Below the pieces are notes generated by a model. The model was given only the letters and a program-made list of their open reading frames with translations. It was not told the DNA's origin and made no database searches. From the NCBI GenBank assembly GCA_021810505.1, contig JAJZIR010000012.1, positions 1 through 64,000 on the forward strand: a stretch of 64,000 nucleotides of DNA. The letters run 5' to 3'. The translations under genes were made by a program, and so were the position numbers. The stretch's first letter is position 1. Each line of letters begins with the position of its first letter. The DNA comes from a bacterium (GTDB taxonomy: Bacteria; Deinococcota; Deinococci; Deinococcales; Deinococcaceae). Of this stretch, positions 45,973 through 54,851 are shown in pieces.

Positions 45973-47899
45973 CCCCCAGAGCGGCGACGCGCAGCCGGAA
46001 GGTCAAGCGCCTCGATCTGCCCTTGGGCAGATCGAGATCCCAGACCGGAACGACCGTGTTGGATTGGTAAGCCCGGACCGGCTGGCCATCTTGCCCCTCG
46101 TGCAGCGTGCTGATGGGAAAAGTCCAGACCAGCGCATCCTTGCTCTCGAATTCGAAATAGATGGCCACCCTGAGCCACTCATCGATCAAAGCCAATTGGC
46201 TGATCCTGCGGTGCTCTGCGGTGGCCTCCAAGGTACCGATCCGCTGGCCGTTGGCGACCAGGTAGCGCCCTGCCCCGGGGCCGCTCAGCGAGAGGTTCCA
46301 CTCGCTGGCGAACCGGGTGATCACGTCCCAGTCCCCGTTGTTGGCGATGCGGTACTCGATCAGCAGGGAGCTGTCCTTGGCCTGGAGGGTGACGCTCTTG
46401 CGCAGCTCGACTGCGACCGGTACCCCACCAGGGCCGCGCACCGAGCCCTGCCTGCGCAGGGTGACCCGGTTGCGGTATTTACCCGACTCGAAACGCCCTG
46501 AGACGTAGTCCCCCAGCTCCAGGTACTTGCCCGCCGCGAACTCGGCCAAGGTGGTCTCACCCCCGATAAAGTGATCGACCAGGCAACGGCGCAGGTAGCG
46601 ATCGATGTCGCTCCCGAGGGCAGCCTGGTAGGGCTCGGGTCTCCGGACGAAGCTGTCGGAGAGGTTGACGGCCCTGGGGCGAAAGTCCAGCTCGGTGATG
46701 GCACCACCCTGGCTGGGCTTGAAGTAGGCGTTCATGGTGTGGCTCTCGGCGATGACTTCCTCCTCGCCGTCGGCATCGAAGTCCAGCAAGCGAATCTCCA
46801 GCCAGGAGTACTTGTTCGGCTCGATCAGGTTCTCGGCCTCGATCAGGTTGCGGTAGACCGAGGAGCGCAGGAAGTTGTGGTAACTGCCTCCGCTGCCGTG
46901 GTGCCAGTAGGGGTCCCCGGTCTGCGCCCTCCAGAGATGGATCTTGGCTTGCTGGGGAGTGCGCGGCGAACGGGACAGCTTGGCCGAGACCAAGGCCATC
47001 CGCTTCTGCATATGCGCCACCTCCGGATAACGCACCAGAAAATTCCGCCAGAAGCCGGAGTGGGAGGAGTCGGCCATCAGGGAACTAGCCCGGCCAGCCG
47101 GCTCCGACGCGCTGCAGGGGAGGTACAGGGGAGGAGGCGAAGGGTGAGCGGCCAACCCCTCGCTGGCGGTCATGGTGGCCCAGCCTTCCAGGATCTGGAA
47201 GAGCCGCTCCAGGTAGCCCTCCTGGTAGCTACGCCGGTGAGAGTCCCCCCAGAGGCCCAGGCGCTCTCCGCTCTCCGCCACCACCAGCAGGCCCGGCCAG
47301 GATCTCCAGCGGCTGACCAGCAGGTCCGGCTCCAGGGAGAGCAGGCCTCCGCTGGCCCATCGGGCGATCGGCAGCACGTCGATCCACTTACCCTGGTCCT
47401 CGGTGCGAAAGGGGGTGGTCAGCGCGGACGGCTCGAGGCCGGTGCGCAAGAACTGCTGATCCTCGAGCAGGGCGAAGCGCAGGCCACCGTCCCGCAGCAG
47501 AGCAGGGAAGTGAGGCTCCCAGACGCACTGCGCCAGCCAGCCCCCCGAGGGGGCCGCGCCGAACATGGCCGCGAGCTGCTCGCCGTGCACCCGGATCTGG
47601 GCGACCGCGTCAGCCTGGGGCACCAGGCTCAGTACCGGTTCATACATGCCCCCACCGAGCAGCTCGACTTGGCCGCGCTGGACCAAAGCGTCTAGGTGGG
47701 TGAGGAATTCGGGGTGGTGGAGCTCAGCCCACTCCAGGATCGCCGCCGAGTATCGCAGGGTGACCCGAACCGCTGGGTGCCGATCGAGCAGCTCCAAAAA
47801 GGGAGCGTAAGCCAGGTCATGGGCTCGGACGAAGACCTCGTCGAGATTTCCGACCGGCTGGTGGTTGTGAACGACGATGACGAGCTCAGCTGCAGCCAC
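45935..47899 (-). CDS. GH57-family alpha-glucan protein, catalytic residues apparently lost
   Basis: 654 residues, the length of Thermococcus litoralis 4-alpha-glucanotransferase (659). Family motifs: HNHQP (11-15), GGGMYEPVL (82-90) and DUF1925/1926 C-terminal beta domains. In active enzymes motif 3 is WLTERVW with nucleophile Glu123 and motif 4 has HDDGE with Asp214; here they read WLAQCVWEP (Gln124) and AESGERLG (Ser210). Both catalytic residues therefore look replaced, although the fold is well kept. GTG 47899 is chosen for its GGGAGGGGG site and for placing HNHQP at the usual position; a TATTCT box lies about 60 bases upstream. It could be a glucan-binding or regulatory protein. Confidence 0.85.
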   Translation of the reverse strand: MAAAELVIVVHNHQPVGNLDEVFVRAHDLAYAPFLELLDRHPAVRVTLRYSAAILEWAELHHPEFLTHLDALVQRGQVELLGGGMYEPVLSLVPQADAVAQIRVHGEQLAAMFGAAPSGGWLAQCVWEPHFPALLRDGGLRFALLEDQQFLRTGLEPSALTTPFRTEDQGKWIDVLPIARWASGGLLSLEPDLLVSRWRSWPGLLVVAESGERLGLWGDSHRRSYQEGYLERLFQILEGWATMTASEGLAAHPSPPPLYLPCSASEPAGRASSLMADSSHSGFWRNFLVRYPEVAHMQKRMALVSAKLSRSPRTPQQAKIHLWRAQTGDPYWHHGSGGSYHNFLRSSVYRNLIEAENLIEPNKYSWLEIRLLDFDADGEEEVIAESHTMNAYFKPSQGGAITELDFRPRAVNLSDSFVRRPEPYQAALGSDIDRYLRRCLVDHFIGGETTLAEFAAGKYLELGDYVSGRFESGKYRNRVTLRRQGSVRGPGGVPVAVELRKSVTLQAKDSSLLIEYRIANNGDWDVITRFASEWNLSLSGPGAGRYLVANGQRIGTLEATAEHRRISQLALIDEWLRVAIYFEFESKDALVWTFPISTLHEGQDGQPVRAYQSNTVVPVWDLDLPKGRSRRLTFRLRVAALGVSELRAVGPGAW

Positions 47900-47992
47900 G
47901 AAGGAACCCCCTCCCGCCAGCGCCCAAACGGGCCGCCCGGTCCTAGCCCCTAGAATACGGGTTTTCTCTGCTGAGCTCGGGTGGGCCAAGCC

Positions 47993-48649
47993 TCAGCGCT
48001 GACCCAAATCGGCCCAGGACCCAGACCCTAAGAGGTCCCGGACCGGGGCCACGCTGCGGCGGTGGACCGGGCTGGGGCCGCAGTCAGCCAGAGCCGCCCG
48101 GTGGGAAGCGGTGCCATAACCCTTGTGGCGCTCGAAGCCGTAGCCGGGATAGAGGCCAGCCAAGTCCACCATGGCGGCGTCACGGAGCACCTTAGCCAAG
48201 ATGCTGGCCGCCGCCACCGAGGCCGAGCTGCGGTCCGCCCCGGCCGGGCAGCGCAGTGGCCAGGGGACCGAGAGCGGCAGGTAATCGGTGATAACGGCCT
48301 GGGGGAGGGGATCGAGCAGCTGCAGGGCCAGCAAGCTGGCCGCCTTGGTGGCTACCAGCAGGCCGAGCCGGTCCACCTCGGCGGCAGGAATTGCCACCGC
48401 CGACCAGGTCAGCGCCTGGCGGGCCAGCAGCTCAGCCAGGTGCTGGCGGCGAGCCTGGCTGAGCTGCTTAGAGTCGCGGTATGGCCAGTCCCGCTCCCCA
48501 GCGGGCAAGATCACGGCCGCTGCGACCACCGGCCCGGCCCAGGCCCCCCGGCCGACCTCGTCGACCCCAGCAACCCGCTGGTAGCCAGCCCCCCAGCACT
48601 GCCGTTCCAGCGCGAGCAGATCTCCCGCCCGAGGCAGCGACTTGGTCAT
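47993..48649 (-). CDS. rnhB: Ribonuclease HII
   Basis: 218 residues from the ATG at 48649. Removes RNA from RNA-DNA hybrids and single ribonucleotides. Catalytic motif VAGVDEVGRGAWAGPVVAAAVIL holds Asp30-Glu31; further acidic residues in DRSSASVAAASILAKVLRD and the KGYGTASHRAALADCGPSPVHRRS tail are typical. I prefer 48649 over 48706 because TATGAT sits six bases upstream and the conserved part begins soon after. Confidence 0.94.
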   Translation of the reverse strand: MTKSLPRAGDLLALERQCWGAGYQRVAGVDEVGRGAWAGPVVAAAVILPAGERDWPYRDSKQLSQARRQHLAELLARQALTWSAVAIPAAEVDRLGLLVATKAASLLALQLLDPLPQAVITDYLPLSVPWPLRCPAGADRSSASVAAASILAKVLRDAAMVDLAGLYPGYGFERHKGYGTASHRAALADCGPSPVHRRSVAPVRDLLGSGSWADLGQR

Positions 48650-48655
48650 TGAGGC

Positions 48656-48661
48656 ATCATA
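48656..48661 (-). promoter_or_regulatory. -10 box of leaderless rnhB promoter (TATGAT, 6 bases before ATG)
   Basis: TATGAT on the minus strand; lies only five bases from the TAGAAT box of the divergent superoxide dismutase promoter. Confidence 0.6.
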
Positions 48662-48666
48662 GGGGT

Positions 48667-48704
48667 TAGAATAGGATCTGCACGGGACGGACCGTTCATC
48701 CGTC
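48667..48704 (+). promoter_or_regulatory. Promoter -10 and leader hairpin of sodA
   Basis: TAGAAT (48667-48672) or TAGGAT (48672-48677) can act as -10 box. The leader then contains a 6-bp hairpin GACGGA/TCCGTC (48686-48704) before the AGGAGGG ribosome site. Confidence 0.5.
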
Positions 48705-48719
48705 ACCCAGGAGGGATGT

Positions 48720-49346
48720 ATGCCTAAGTTCGAACTCCCCGCTCTCGGATACGCCTACTCGGCCCTTGAACCCCATATCGACGCTCGGACCATGGAGATC
48801 CACCACACCAAGCATCACCAGGCCTACATCAACAACGCCAACGCTGCCCTAGAGGGGCACACCGAGCTACAGAGCCTGGGTGTAGAGGGCTTGCTAGCCC
48901 ACCTGGACCGAGTTCCAGCCGACATCCGCACGGCTGTGCGCAACAACGCCGGGGGGCACGCTAACCACAGCCTCTTCTGGACCATCCTTCGGCCAGGAGG
49001 CTCCGCTCCTTCGGGCGCCCTGCTCGCCGCCATCGAAGCCACTTTCGGCTCGCTGGACGCCTTCAAGGCCGAGTTCGCCAAGGCCGCCGCCGGCCGTTTC
49101 GGCTCCGGTTGGGCCTGGCTAGTGGTGCAGTCCGGGAAACTGAAAGTGGTCTCGACGGCCAATCAGGACAGCCCGCTGATGGGCGAGGCGGTAGCCGGTT
49201 GCAGCGGGACGCCCGTCTTAGGCCTAGACGTCTGGGAGCACGCCTATTACCTCAATTACCAGAACCGCAGGCCGGACTACATCGCGGCCTTCTGGAACGT
49301 GGTGAATTGGGACGAGGTCGCCAAGCGCTTCCAAGCCGCCCGCTGA
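48720..49346 (+). CDS. sodA: Superoxide dismutase, Mn/Fe family
   Basis: 208 residues. Metal ligands fit His in [17 protein letters not shown] (first and HANHSLFW stretches) and [19 protein letters not shown] near the C terminus, the classic D-x-W-E-H-A-Y motif. Converts superoxide to oxygen and hydrogen peroxide. Mn versus Fe cannot be settled by eye. AGGAGGG site four to five bases before the ATG; an earlier ATG at 48716 is out of frame. A strong terminator follows. Confidence 0.96.
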   Translation: MPKFELPALGYAYSALEPHIDARTMEIHHTKHHQAYINNANAALEGHTELQSLGVEGLLAHLDRVPADIRTAVRNNAGGHANHSLFWTILRPGGSAPSGALLAAIEATFGSLDAFKAEFAKAAAGRFGSGWAWLVVQSGKLKVVSTANQDSPLMGEAVAGCSGTPVLGLDVWEHAYYLNYQNRRPDYIAAFWNVVNWDEVAKRFQAAR

Positions 49347-49356
49347 AGGTCGGGCG

Positions 49357-49392
49357 CTGTGGGTCCTGGGGCTTTGGCCCCAGGACCCACAG
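49357..49392 (+). terminator. Strong hairpin terminator of sodA
   Basis: Arms CTGTGGGTCCTGGGGC (49357-49372) and its exact complement (49377-49392), loop TTTG. It starts ten bases after the stop. No long T run follows, but stem strength makes it a likely terminator. Confidence 0.75.
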
Positions 49393-49454
49393 GCTTTAGA
49401 GGGCAGCTGACGCAGGCATGACAGAGAGCTGGCAGCCTACTCCCCGGAGGAAGC

Positions 49455-50501
49455 ATGAAGAACTCTCGCCTGATCCTGATCGCCAGCCTGAGCTTAGCCG
49501 CTGCCAGCGCCCAAGCCGCCAAGGTCTCCCTGCTGGAGACCGGCTCCACCCTGCTCTATCCGCTATTCAACCTGTGGGTGCCGGTCTACACCCACCTGCA
49601 CCCGAACGTCCAGATTACCACCCAGGGCACCGGGAGCGGCACCGGCATCGCCGAGGCCATCTCCGGGGTGGCGCAGATCGGGGCCTCTGACGCCTACATG
49701 AGCGACGCCCAGATCAAGCAGAATCCCAACATCGTCAACATCCCCCTAGCCATCTCGGCCCAGAACATCAATTACAACATCCCAGGGCTCAACAAGATCC
49801 ACCTCAAGCTGAACGGCCCCGTGCTGGCCGGCATCTACGGCGGGCAGATCACTAGGTGGAACGACCCCAAGATCGCCAAGCTCAACCCCGGGGTCAAGCT
49901 CCCCGCGCACAAGATCATCCCGATCCACCGCACCGACGGGAGCGGGGATACCTTCATCTTCAGCCAGTACCTCTCCTTCTCGACGCCGAGCTGGAACAAC
50001 CAGGTGGGCTATGGCACCACCATCAGCTGGCCGGCGGTTCAGGGCGGTCTGGGGGCCGAGGGCAACCCGGGAATGGTGCAGGCTTCGCAGCAGAACCCCT
50101 ACTCGGTCGCCTACATCGGCGTCAGCTTTACCAAGCAAGCCGATCAAGCCGGCCTGGGCACCGCCATGATCGAGAACCGGGCTGGGCGATTCCTGCTGCC
50201 CTCAGCAACGACCATAGGGGCCGCAGCCGCACAGCTGGTTAACAAGACGCCCGTCGATGAGCGGATCAGTCTCGTCTTCGCTCCGGGCGCGTCCTCCTAC
50301 CCGATCATCAACTACGAGTACGCCATCATCAACAAGAACCAGGCTAGCCCAGCGGTCGCGCAGGCTCTGCGGGCCTTTCTGACCTGGGCGCTGAGCCGTC
50401 AGGGAGGCAACGCGCCCCGGTTCCTGAACGCTGTGCACTTCATTGCACTGCCCACCCGCATCGCCCAGCTGAGCAGCAAGCAGATCGCCGAGATCCACTG
50501 A
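49455..50501 (+). CDS. pstS: Phosphate ABC transporter substrate-binding protein
   Basis: 348 residues. Signal peptide (MKNSRLILIASLSLAAASAQA). Phosphate-site motifs LLETGSTLLYPLF, GTGSGTGIAEAISG, IGASDAYMS and HRTDGSGDTFIFSQYLS match PstS. Binds inorganic phosphate in the periplasm. GGAGGA site six bases upstream of ATG. Followed by a hairpin and pstC. Confidence 0.95.
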   Translation: MKNSRLILIASLSLAAASAQAAKVSLLETGSTLLYPLFNLWVPVYTHLHPNVQITTQGTGSGTGIAEAISGVAQIGASDAYMSDAQIKQNPNIVNIPLAISAQNINYNIPGLNKIHLKLNGPVLAGIYGGQITRWNDPKIAKLNPGVKLPAHKIIPIHRTDGSGDTFIFSQYLSFSTPSWNNQVGYGTTISWPAVQGGLGAEGNPGMVQASQQNPYSVAYIGVSFTKQADQAGLGTAMIENRAGRFLLPSATTIGAAAAQLVNKTPVDERISLVFAPGASSYPIINYEYAIINKNQASPAVAQALRAFLTWALSRQGGNAPRFLNAVHFIALPTRIAQLSSKQIAEIH

Positions 50502-50513
50502 GCTGGCTGGCTA

Positions 50514-50541
50514 CCCCGCTCGCTCAGCTGAGCGAGCGGGG
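50514..50541 (+). terminator. 28-bp palindrome between pstS and pstC
   Basis: CCCCGCTCGCTCAG directly followed by its reverse complement. Located 12 bases after the pstS stop. It likely stabilises the pstS mRNA or causes partial termination so that binding protein exceeds the permease, as is common in binding-protein operons. Confidence 0.65.
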
Positions 50542-50553
50542 AGAATAGGAGCC

Positions 50554-51528
50554 ATGAAGTTCCCCCGTGTCCAGACAGTCCTGACGGTCATCGCCGCGGT
50601 GATTCCCCTGGCGCTGCTGGCTATTCTGCTCTTCCTGGGGAGCTACGCCTGGCCGGCCATCCGTTTTAACGGGCTGGGCTTCCTGTTCAAGTTGACCTGG
50701 AACCTCGGCAACCTGTACGCCAACCCGGTCACAGTCGCGGGGCAGGTGGTCCCCAGGGGAGCGCAGTACGGCATCCTGGTCTTCATCGCTGGGACGCTAC
50801 TCTCCTCGGCGATCGCGCTGCTGCTAGCCGTACCTCTCAGTATCGGTATCGCCGTCTTCCTGACCGAAGCGGTCGGGGGAACGCTCCGGGAACTGCTCTC
50901 TTTCGTGGTTGAGCTGCTCGCCGGGGTGCCCAGCGTGGTGTACGGCCTATGGGGGTACGCGGTCCTGATCCCGCTGGTCGCCCATCAGATCGGTCCGTTC
51001 CTGCGCAGCGCTCTCGGTTTTCTGCCGGTCTTTGCCGGGAGCGTCGGAAGCGGCTACGGCCTGCTCACCGCCGGCCTGGTCCTAGCCCTGATGGTGGTAC
51101 CGATCATCGCTTCCACCCTACGCGACGCCCTGCTGCACGTCCCAATTCCCCTCAAAGAGGGGGCCTACGCGCTGGGAGCCACCCACCACGAAGTGGTGCG
51201 CGAGGTGATGCTCCCGGCGGTCCGCTCCAACCTGGTGGCCGCCAGCATCCTGGGCCTGGGCCGCGCGCTCGGGGAGACCATGGCCGTCCTGATGGTCAGC
51301 GGGGGTGCGCTCAACTACCTACCCCACAACATCTACAGCCCGGTCACCACCATGGCCGCCTTTATCCTGTCCCAACTGGATAGCGCCCTCACCGACCCGA
51401 CCGGGATGGCGGTACGCTCGCTGGCCGAGATCGCGGTGGTCCTGTTCCTGATCTCCCTCCTGGTCAACCTGGTCGCCAGGCTGCTGATCTGGCAGACCGA
51501 GAGGAGGTCGCGTGTCGCTCACGGCTAG
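50554..51528 (+). CDS. pstC: Phosphate ABC transporter permease PstC
   Basis: 324 residues, about six membrane helices. ABC permease EAA-type loop EGAYALGATHHEVVREVMLPAVRSNLVAASILGLGRALGE-like segment, and ELLAGVPSVVYGLWG are PstC hallmarks. ATG preceded by AGGAG. Overlaps pstA by 17 bases. Confidence 0.95.
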   Translation: MKFPRVQTVLTVIAAVIPLALLAILLFLGSYAWPAIRFNGLGFLFKLTWNLGNLYANPVTVAGQVVPRGAQYGILVFIAGTLLSSAIALLLAVPLSIGIAVFLTEAVGGTLRELLSFVVELLAGVPSVVYGLWGYAVLIPLVAHQIGPFLRSALGFLPVFAGSVGSGYGLLTAGLVLALMVVPIIASTLRDALLHVPIPLKEGAYALGATHHEVVREVMLPAVRSNLVAASILGLGRALGETMAVLMVSGGALNYLPHNIYSPVTTMAAFILSQLDSALTDPTGMAVRSLAEIAVVLFLISLLVNLVARLLIWQTERRSRVAHG

Positions 51529-52372
51529 GCGCAGCCCAACGCCGCGCGGGTTGCGCCGGCGCAGGCTGCGCGGTCAGATCGGTTGGACCCTCAGCGGGCT
51601 CTCGGTCTTGCTGGTGGCTTTCCCGCTCATCGACCTGCTGGCCGTGATCGTGGAGAAGGGCCTGCGCGCGCTCTCCCCTACCCTGTTCACCCAAGTGACC
51701 AACGGCATCAGCGGAGGGCTCTGGAACGCTATCCAGGGAACCCTCCTGCTGGTCGTGGGCGCGCTGGTCTTCGCCGTCCCGATCGGGGTTCTGAGCGGTA
51801 TCTACGTCGCCGAGTGGCCTCGGTCCCGCTTCGCCGGACTGGTCCGCTTCGTGGCCGACGTGATGACCGGAATCCCCTCCGTGGTCTTGGGCTACTTCGG
51901 CTACATCACCATGGTGATCGGGCTGGGCTGGCAGTTCTCTCTGCTGGCCGGAGCGATCACTCTGGCCCTCATGGTCATCCCCTATATCGCCAGGACGACC
52001 GAGCTGGCCATGCTGAATATCGGACACGACATCCGCGAGGCCGGCTCGGCTCTGGGGCTCAGCCAGGGTACGGTGATCTTCCGCGTCGTCCTACCCGGGG
52101 CGCTGAGCGGTGTGCTCAGCGGGATCATGTTGGCAGTGGCGATCTCGGTCGGAGAGACCGCACCCCTGATCTACACGGCCGGGTGGTCGAATTACGCCTG
52201 GAACGGCAGCTTGGTCCACGCACCGGTCGGTTACCTCACCTACGTGATCTGGACTTTCATCAACCAGCCCTTCGCTTCGGCCCACGCCTTGGCTTTCGCG
52301 GCCGCGCTGCTGGTCATCGCCCTGGTCCTGTTGGTCAACGCGATCACCAGGACGCTGCTGCAGCGCCGCTGA
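51512..52372 (+). CDS. pstA: Phosphate ABC transporter permease PstA
   Basis: 286 residues, six helices. VMTGIPSVVLGYFGYITMV, EAGSALGLSQGTVIFRVVLPGALSG and VGETAPLIYTAG match PstA. GTG start with GAGGAGG four bases upstream, inside the end of pstC. The expected ATPase gene pstB and phoU do not follow; the next gene is an unrelated hydrolase. Confidence 0.95.
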   Translation: MSLTARRSPTPRGLRRRRLRGQIGWTLSGLSVLLVAFPLIDLLAVIVEKGLRALSPTLFTQVTNGISGGLWNAIQGTLLLVVGALVFAVPIGVLSGIYVAEWPRSRFAGLVRFVADVMTGIPSVVLGYFGYITMVIGLGWQFSLLAGAITLALMVIPYIARTTELAMLNIGHDIREAGSALGLSQGTVIFRVVLPGALSGVLSGIMLAVAISVGETAPLIYTAGWSNYAWNGSLVHAPVGYLTYVIWTFINQPFASAHALAFAAALLVIALVLLVNAITRTLLQRR

Positions 52373-52439
52373 GTAGGTGTAAGCGATCTAACCGACAGGG
52401 TAGCCTAAGGGGTTTAACTTTAGCCAGGAGGAATCGTCC

Positions 52440-53588
52440 ATGCGCTTGAAGCGGTTAGCCGCTCTCGGCTCTTTGGCGTTGCTGCTAGGGGGAGGATGGT
52501 GGGTCGGGAGCTGGGCTTGGGCCGCAGGCAGCTCCAGCTCGGCTATCACCTGGCTGTGCCGGCCGGGCCAGGCTGGGGATCCCTGCTCCGGAAACCTGAG
52601 CACCACCGCCATCGGCAGCTCAGGAGCCATGCAGCTATCTAACCCGGCCCCTTCTAAGAGCGCTTTCGACTGCTTCTACGTCTATCCGACAGTGAGCAGG
52701 GAGCACGCGATCAACGCCAATCTGCAGATCCAGAGGAGCGAGGTTGCGACCGCCTTCAGCCAAGCTGCGCCGTTTTCCCAGGTCTGTCGGGTCTGGGCCC
52801 CGATGTACCCCCAGCTCACCTTGGAGGGCCTAGCCCTGGGCCTCAGCGGAAAGGTGAAACCGAAAACTTTCCTGCGAGCCCTAGACACCGCCTACCAGGG
52901 AGTTCTGGCCGCCTGGAAAGACTACCTGCGCAAGCACAACCACGGCCGGCCAGTGATCTTGATCGGGCACTCGCAGGGCGCGACCATGCTGATCCGGCTC
53001 ATCCAGAGCCAGATCGACCCCAGTCCAGTGCTGCGGGGCCGCACGCTGCTGGCTATCCTAGCCGGGGGGAACCTGGTCGTCCCCGAGGGCAAGACCGTGG
53101 GAGGTAGTTTCCAGCACCTGCCCCTGTGCACGGCGGCGGAGAGGACCGGTTGCGTCATCGCCTACTCCACCTTCCCATCCAGACCGCCGCCCGATGCGCT
53201 GTTCGGAATCCCCGGGCAGGGCGTCAGCTTGATGGCTGGCCAAGACACCCGCCGAGGGCTCCAGGTAGCCTGCGTGAACCCGGCCGCGGTGGGTGGTGGG
53301 AGGGGATTCCTGCTCCCCGAATTTCCCACCATGGAGATCCCCCGCGCTGAGCGCCCGAAGGTACAGACCGCCTGGGTCAGCTTTCCAGAGTTCTACACCG
53401 CCCGCTGCCGGCAGGCCGGTGACGCCACCTGGCTGCAGGTCACCCACGCCGCTGCGGCCGGGCGGCCCGTCGTCCACGAAACACAGGGGCCCACCTGGGG
53501 TTACCACCCCTTCGATATCAACCTAGCCCTGGGCAACTTGGTCCGGGACGTTGCCGCTGCAGAGCGCGCTTATTTGCGCCAGAACTGA
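52440..53588 (+). CDS. DUF3089 alpha/beta-hydrolase-like secreted protein
   Basis: 382 residues. N-terminal signal or anchor (about 8-30), then TWLCRPGQAGDPCSGNLSTT and DCFYVYPTVS, the DUF3089 start, and nucleophile elbow LIGHSQGATML typical of alpha/beta hydrolases; the C-terminal GYHPFDINLALGNL is conserved in this family. Several Cys could form disulfides. ATG with AGGAGG eight bases upstream. Lies where pstB would be expected. Substrate unknown; a phosphate-starvation role is only a guess. Confidence 0.85.
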   Translation: MRLKRLAALGSLALLLGGGWWVGSWAWAAGSSSSAITWLCRPGQAGDPCSGNLSTTAIGSSGAMQLSNPAPSKSAFDCFYVYPTVSREHAINANLQIQRSEVATAFSQAAPFSQVCRVWAPMYPQLTLEGLALGLSGKVKPKTFLRALDTAYQGVLAAWKDYLRKHNHGRPVILIGHSQGATMLIRLIQSQIDPSPVLRGRTLLAILAGGNLVVPEGKTVGGSFQHLPLCTAAERTGCVIAYSTFPSRPPPDALFGIPGQGVSLMAGQDTRRGLQVACVNPAAVGGGRGFLLPEFPTMEIPRAERPKVQTAWVSFPEFYTARCRQAGDATWLQVTHAAAAGRPVVHETQGPTWGYHPFDINLALGNLVRDVAAAERAYLRQN

Positions 53589-53810
53589 AACACCGGCTAC
53601 CCGCCCATCCGCGTACCCTACAGCGGCTCAGGGGCGGCCGCTGCCAGCGGCCTGGGGGGCGCTCGGAGGGCCGCAGAAGACCTCGGCCTGGGGCCTCTGC
53701 TCGGGTCAGAAAGAGCGCTGCAGGTCAATACGCCTACACAAGCTCATCCACCCGCCCGGCCCAGCCCTAAGATGGGTGACTGAGCATCGCTGCTCCCTCT
53801 CGAGGAACTC
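53589..53810. other. Intergenic region before thrC
   Basis: No gene seen. A TAAGAT box at 53768-53773 could be the thrC -10, giving a leader of about 30 bases with GAGGAA before the start codon. Confidence 0.4.
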
Positions 53811-54851
53811 ATGCCTGGAATCCTGCAACGCTACCGCAGCCACCTACCTATCAACGCGGGCACTCCCCTGCTCGACTTGGGCGAGGGGAACACGCCGCTC
53901 ATCCACGCGCCCAGGCTCTCCGCCCAGTTGGGCATCGAGCTCTACCTCAAGTTCGAAGGGCTCAACCCCACCGGCTCGTTCAAGGACCGGGGAATGGTGC
54001 TGGCGGTGGCCAAGGCCGCCGAGGCCGGAAGCCGGGCCATCCTCTGCGCCTCGACCGGGAACACCTCAGCCTCGGCAGCGGCCTACGGGGCCAGAGCCGG
54101 CCTGCGCTGCGTGGTGCTCATCCCCGACGGCAAGGTAGCGCTCGGGAAGCTAGCCCAGGCCATGATCTACGGCGCCGAGGTGCTGGCTATCGACGGCAAC
54201 TTCGACGCCGCCCTGCGGATGGTCCGCCAGGTCGCAGAGAGCCAGCCGGTCACTTTGGTCAATTCGCTGAATCCCTTCCGGATAGAGGGCCAAAAGACCG
54301 CCGCCTTCGAAGTCTGCGAGGAGCTGGGCCGAGCACCGGATCTGCTGGCTATCCCAGTCGGCAACGCCGGGAACATCTCGGCCTACTGGAAGGGATTCAG
54401 CGAATACCAAGCAGCCGGACGGGCGGGAGGCCGTCCGGAACTGTTGGGCGCCCAGGCGGCCGGAGCCGCCCCGTTGGTGCTGGGCCACCCGGTCGACGAC
54501 CCGCAGACCATCGCCACCGCCATCCGCATCGGAAATCCAGCCAGCGCGAAGCTGGCCAAGGCTGCCTTGGCCGAGTCGGGGGGCGAGGTCCGCGCGGTCA
54601 GCGACGCGGAGATCCTCTCGGCCTACCGAGCCCTGGCCAGCGAGGGGGTATTCTGCGAACCCGCCTCGGCGGCCGGGGTAGCCGGGTTGATCCAGCGGAA
54701 GGCCGAGGGCGCGCTGCGCCCCGGGCAGCTGTCCGTAGCCGTCCTGACCGGGAACGGCCTCAAAGACCCGGATACCGCTTTCTCGGTGAGCGGCCGTGCA
54801 CCGAGGCTGGTCTCGGGGACCGAAGAGCTGCTGGCCATCATCGGGCTATGA
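53811..54851 (+). CDS. thrC: Threonine synthase
   Basis: 346 residues. PLP lyase making threonine from O-phosphohomoserine. PLP Lys58 in LNPTGSFKDRGM; CASTGNTSASAAAYGARAG and PVGNAGNISAYWKGF bind phosphate. Short, Thermus-like form. ATG with a GAGGAA site. Its stop overlaps the thrB start. Confidence 0.96.
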   Translation: MPGILQRYRSHLPINAGTPLLDLGEGNTPLIHAPRLSAQLGIELYLKFEGLNPTGSFKDRGMVLAVAKAAEAGSRAILCASTGNTSASAAAYGARAGLRCVVLIPDGKVALGKLAQAMIYGAEVLAIDGNFDAALRMVRQVAESQPVTLVNSLNPFRIEGQKTAAFEVCEELGRAPDLLAIPVGNAGNISAYWKGFSEYQAAGRAGGRPELLGAQAAGAAPLVLGHPVDDPQTIATAIRIGNPASAKLAKAALAESGGEVRAVSDAEILSAYRALASEGVFCEPASAAGVAGLIQRKAEGALRPGQLSVAVLTGNGLKDPDTAFSVSGRAPRLVSGTEELLAIIGL

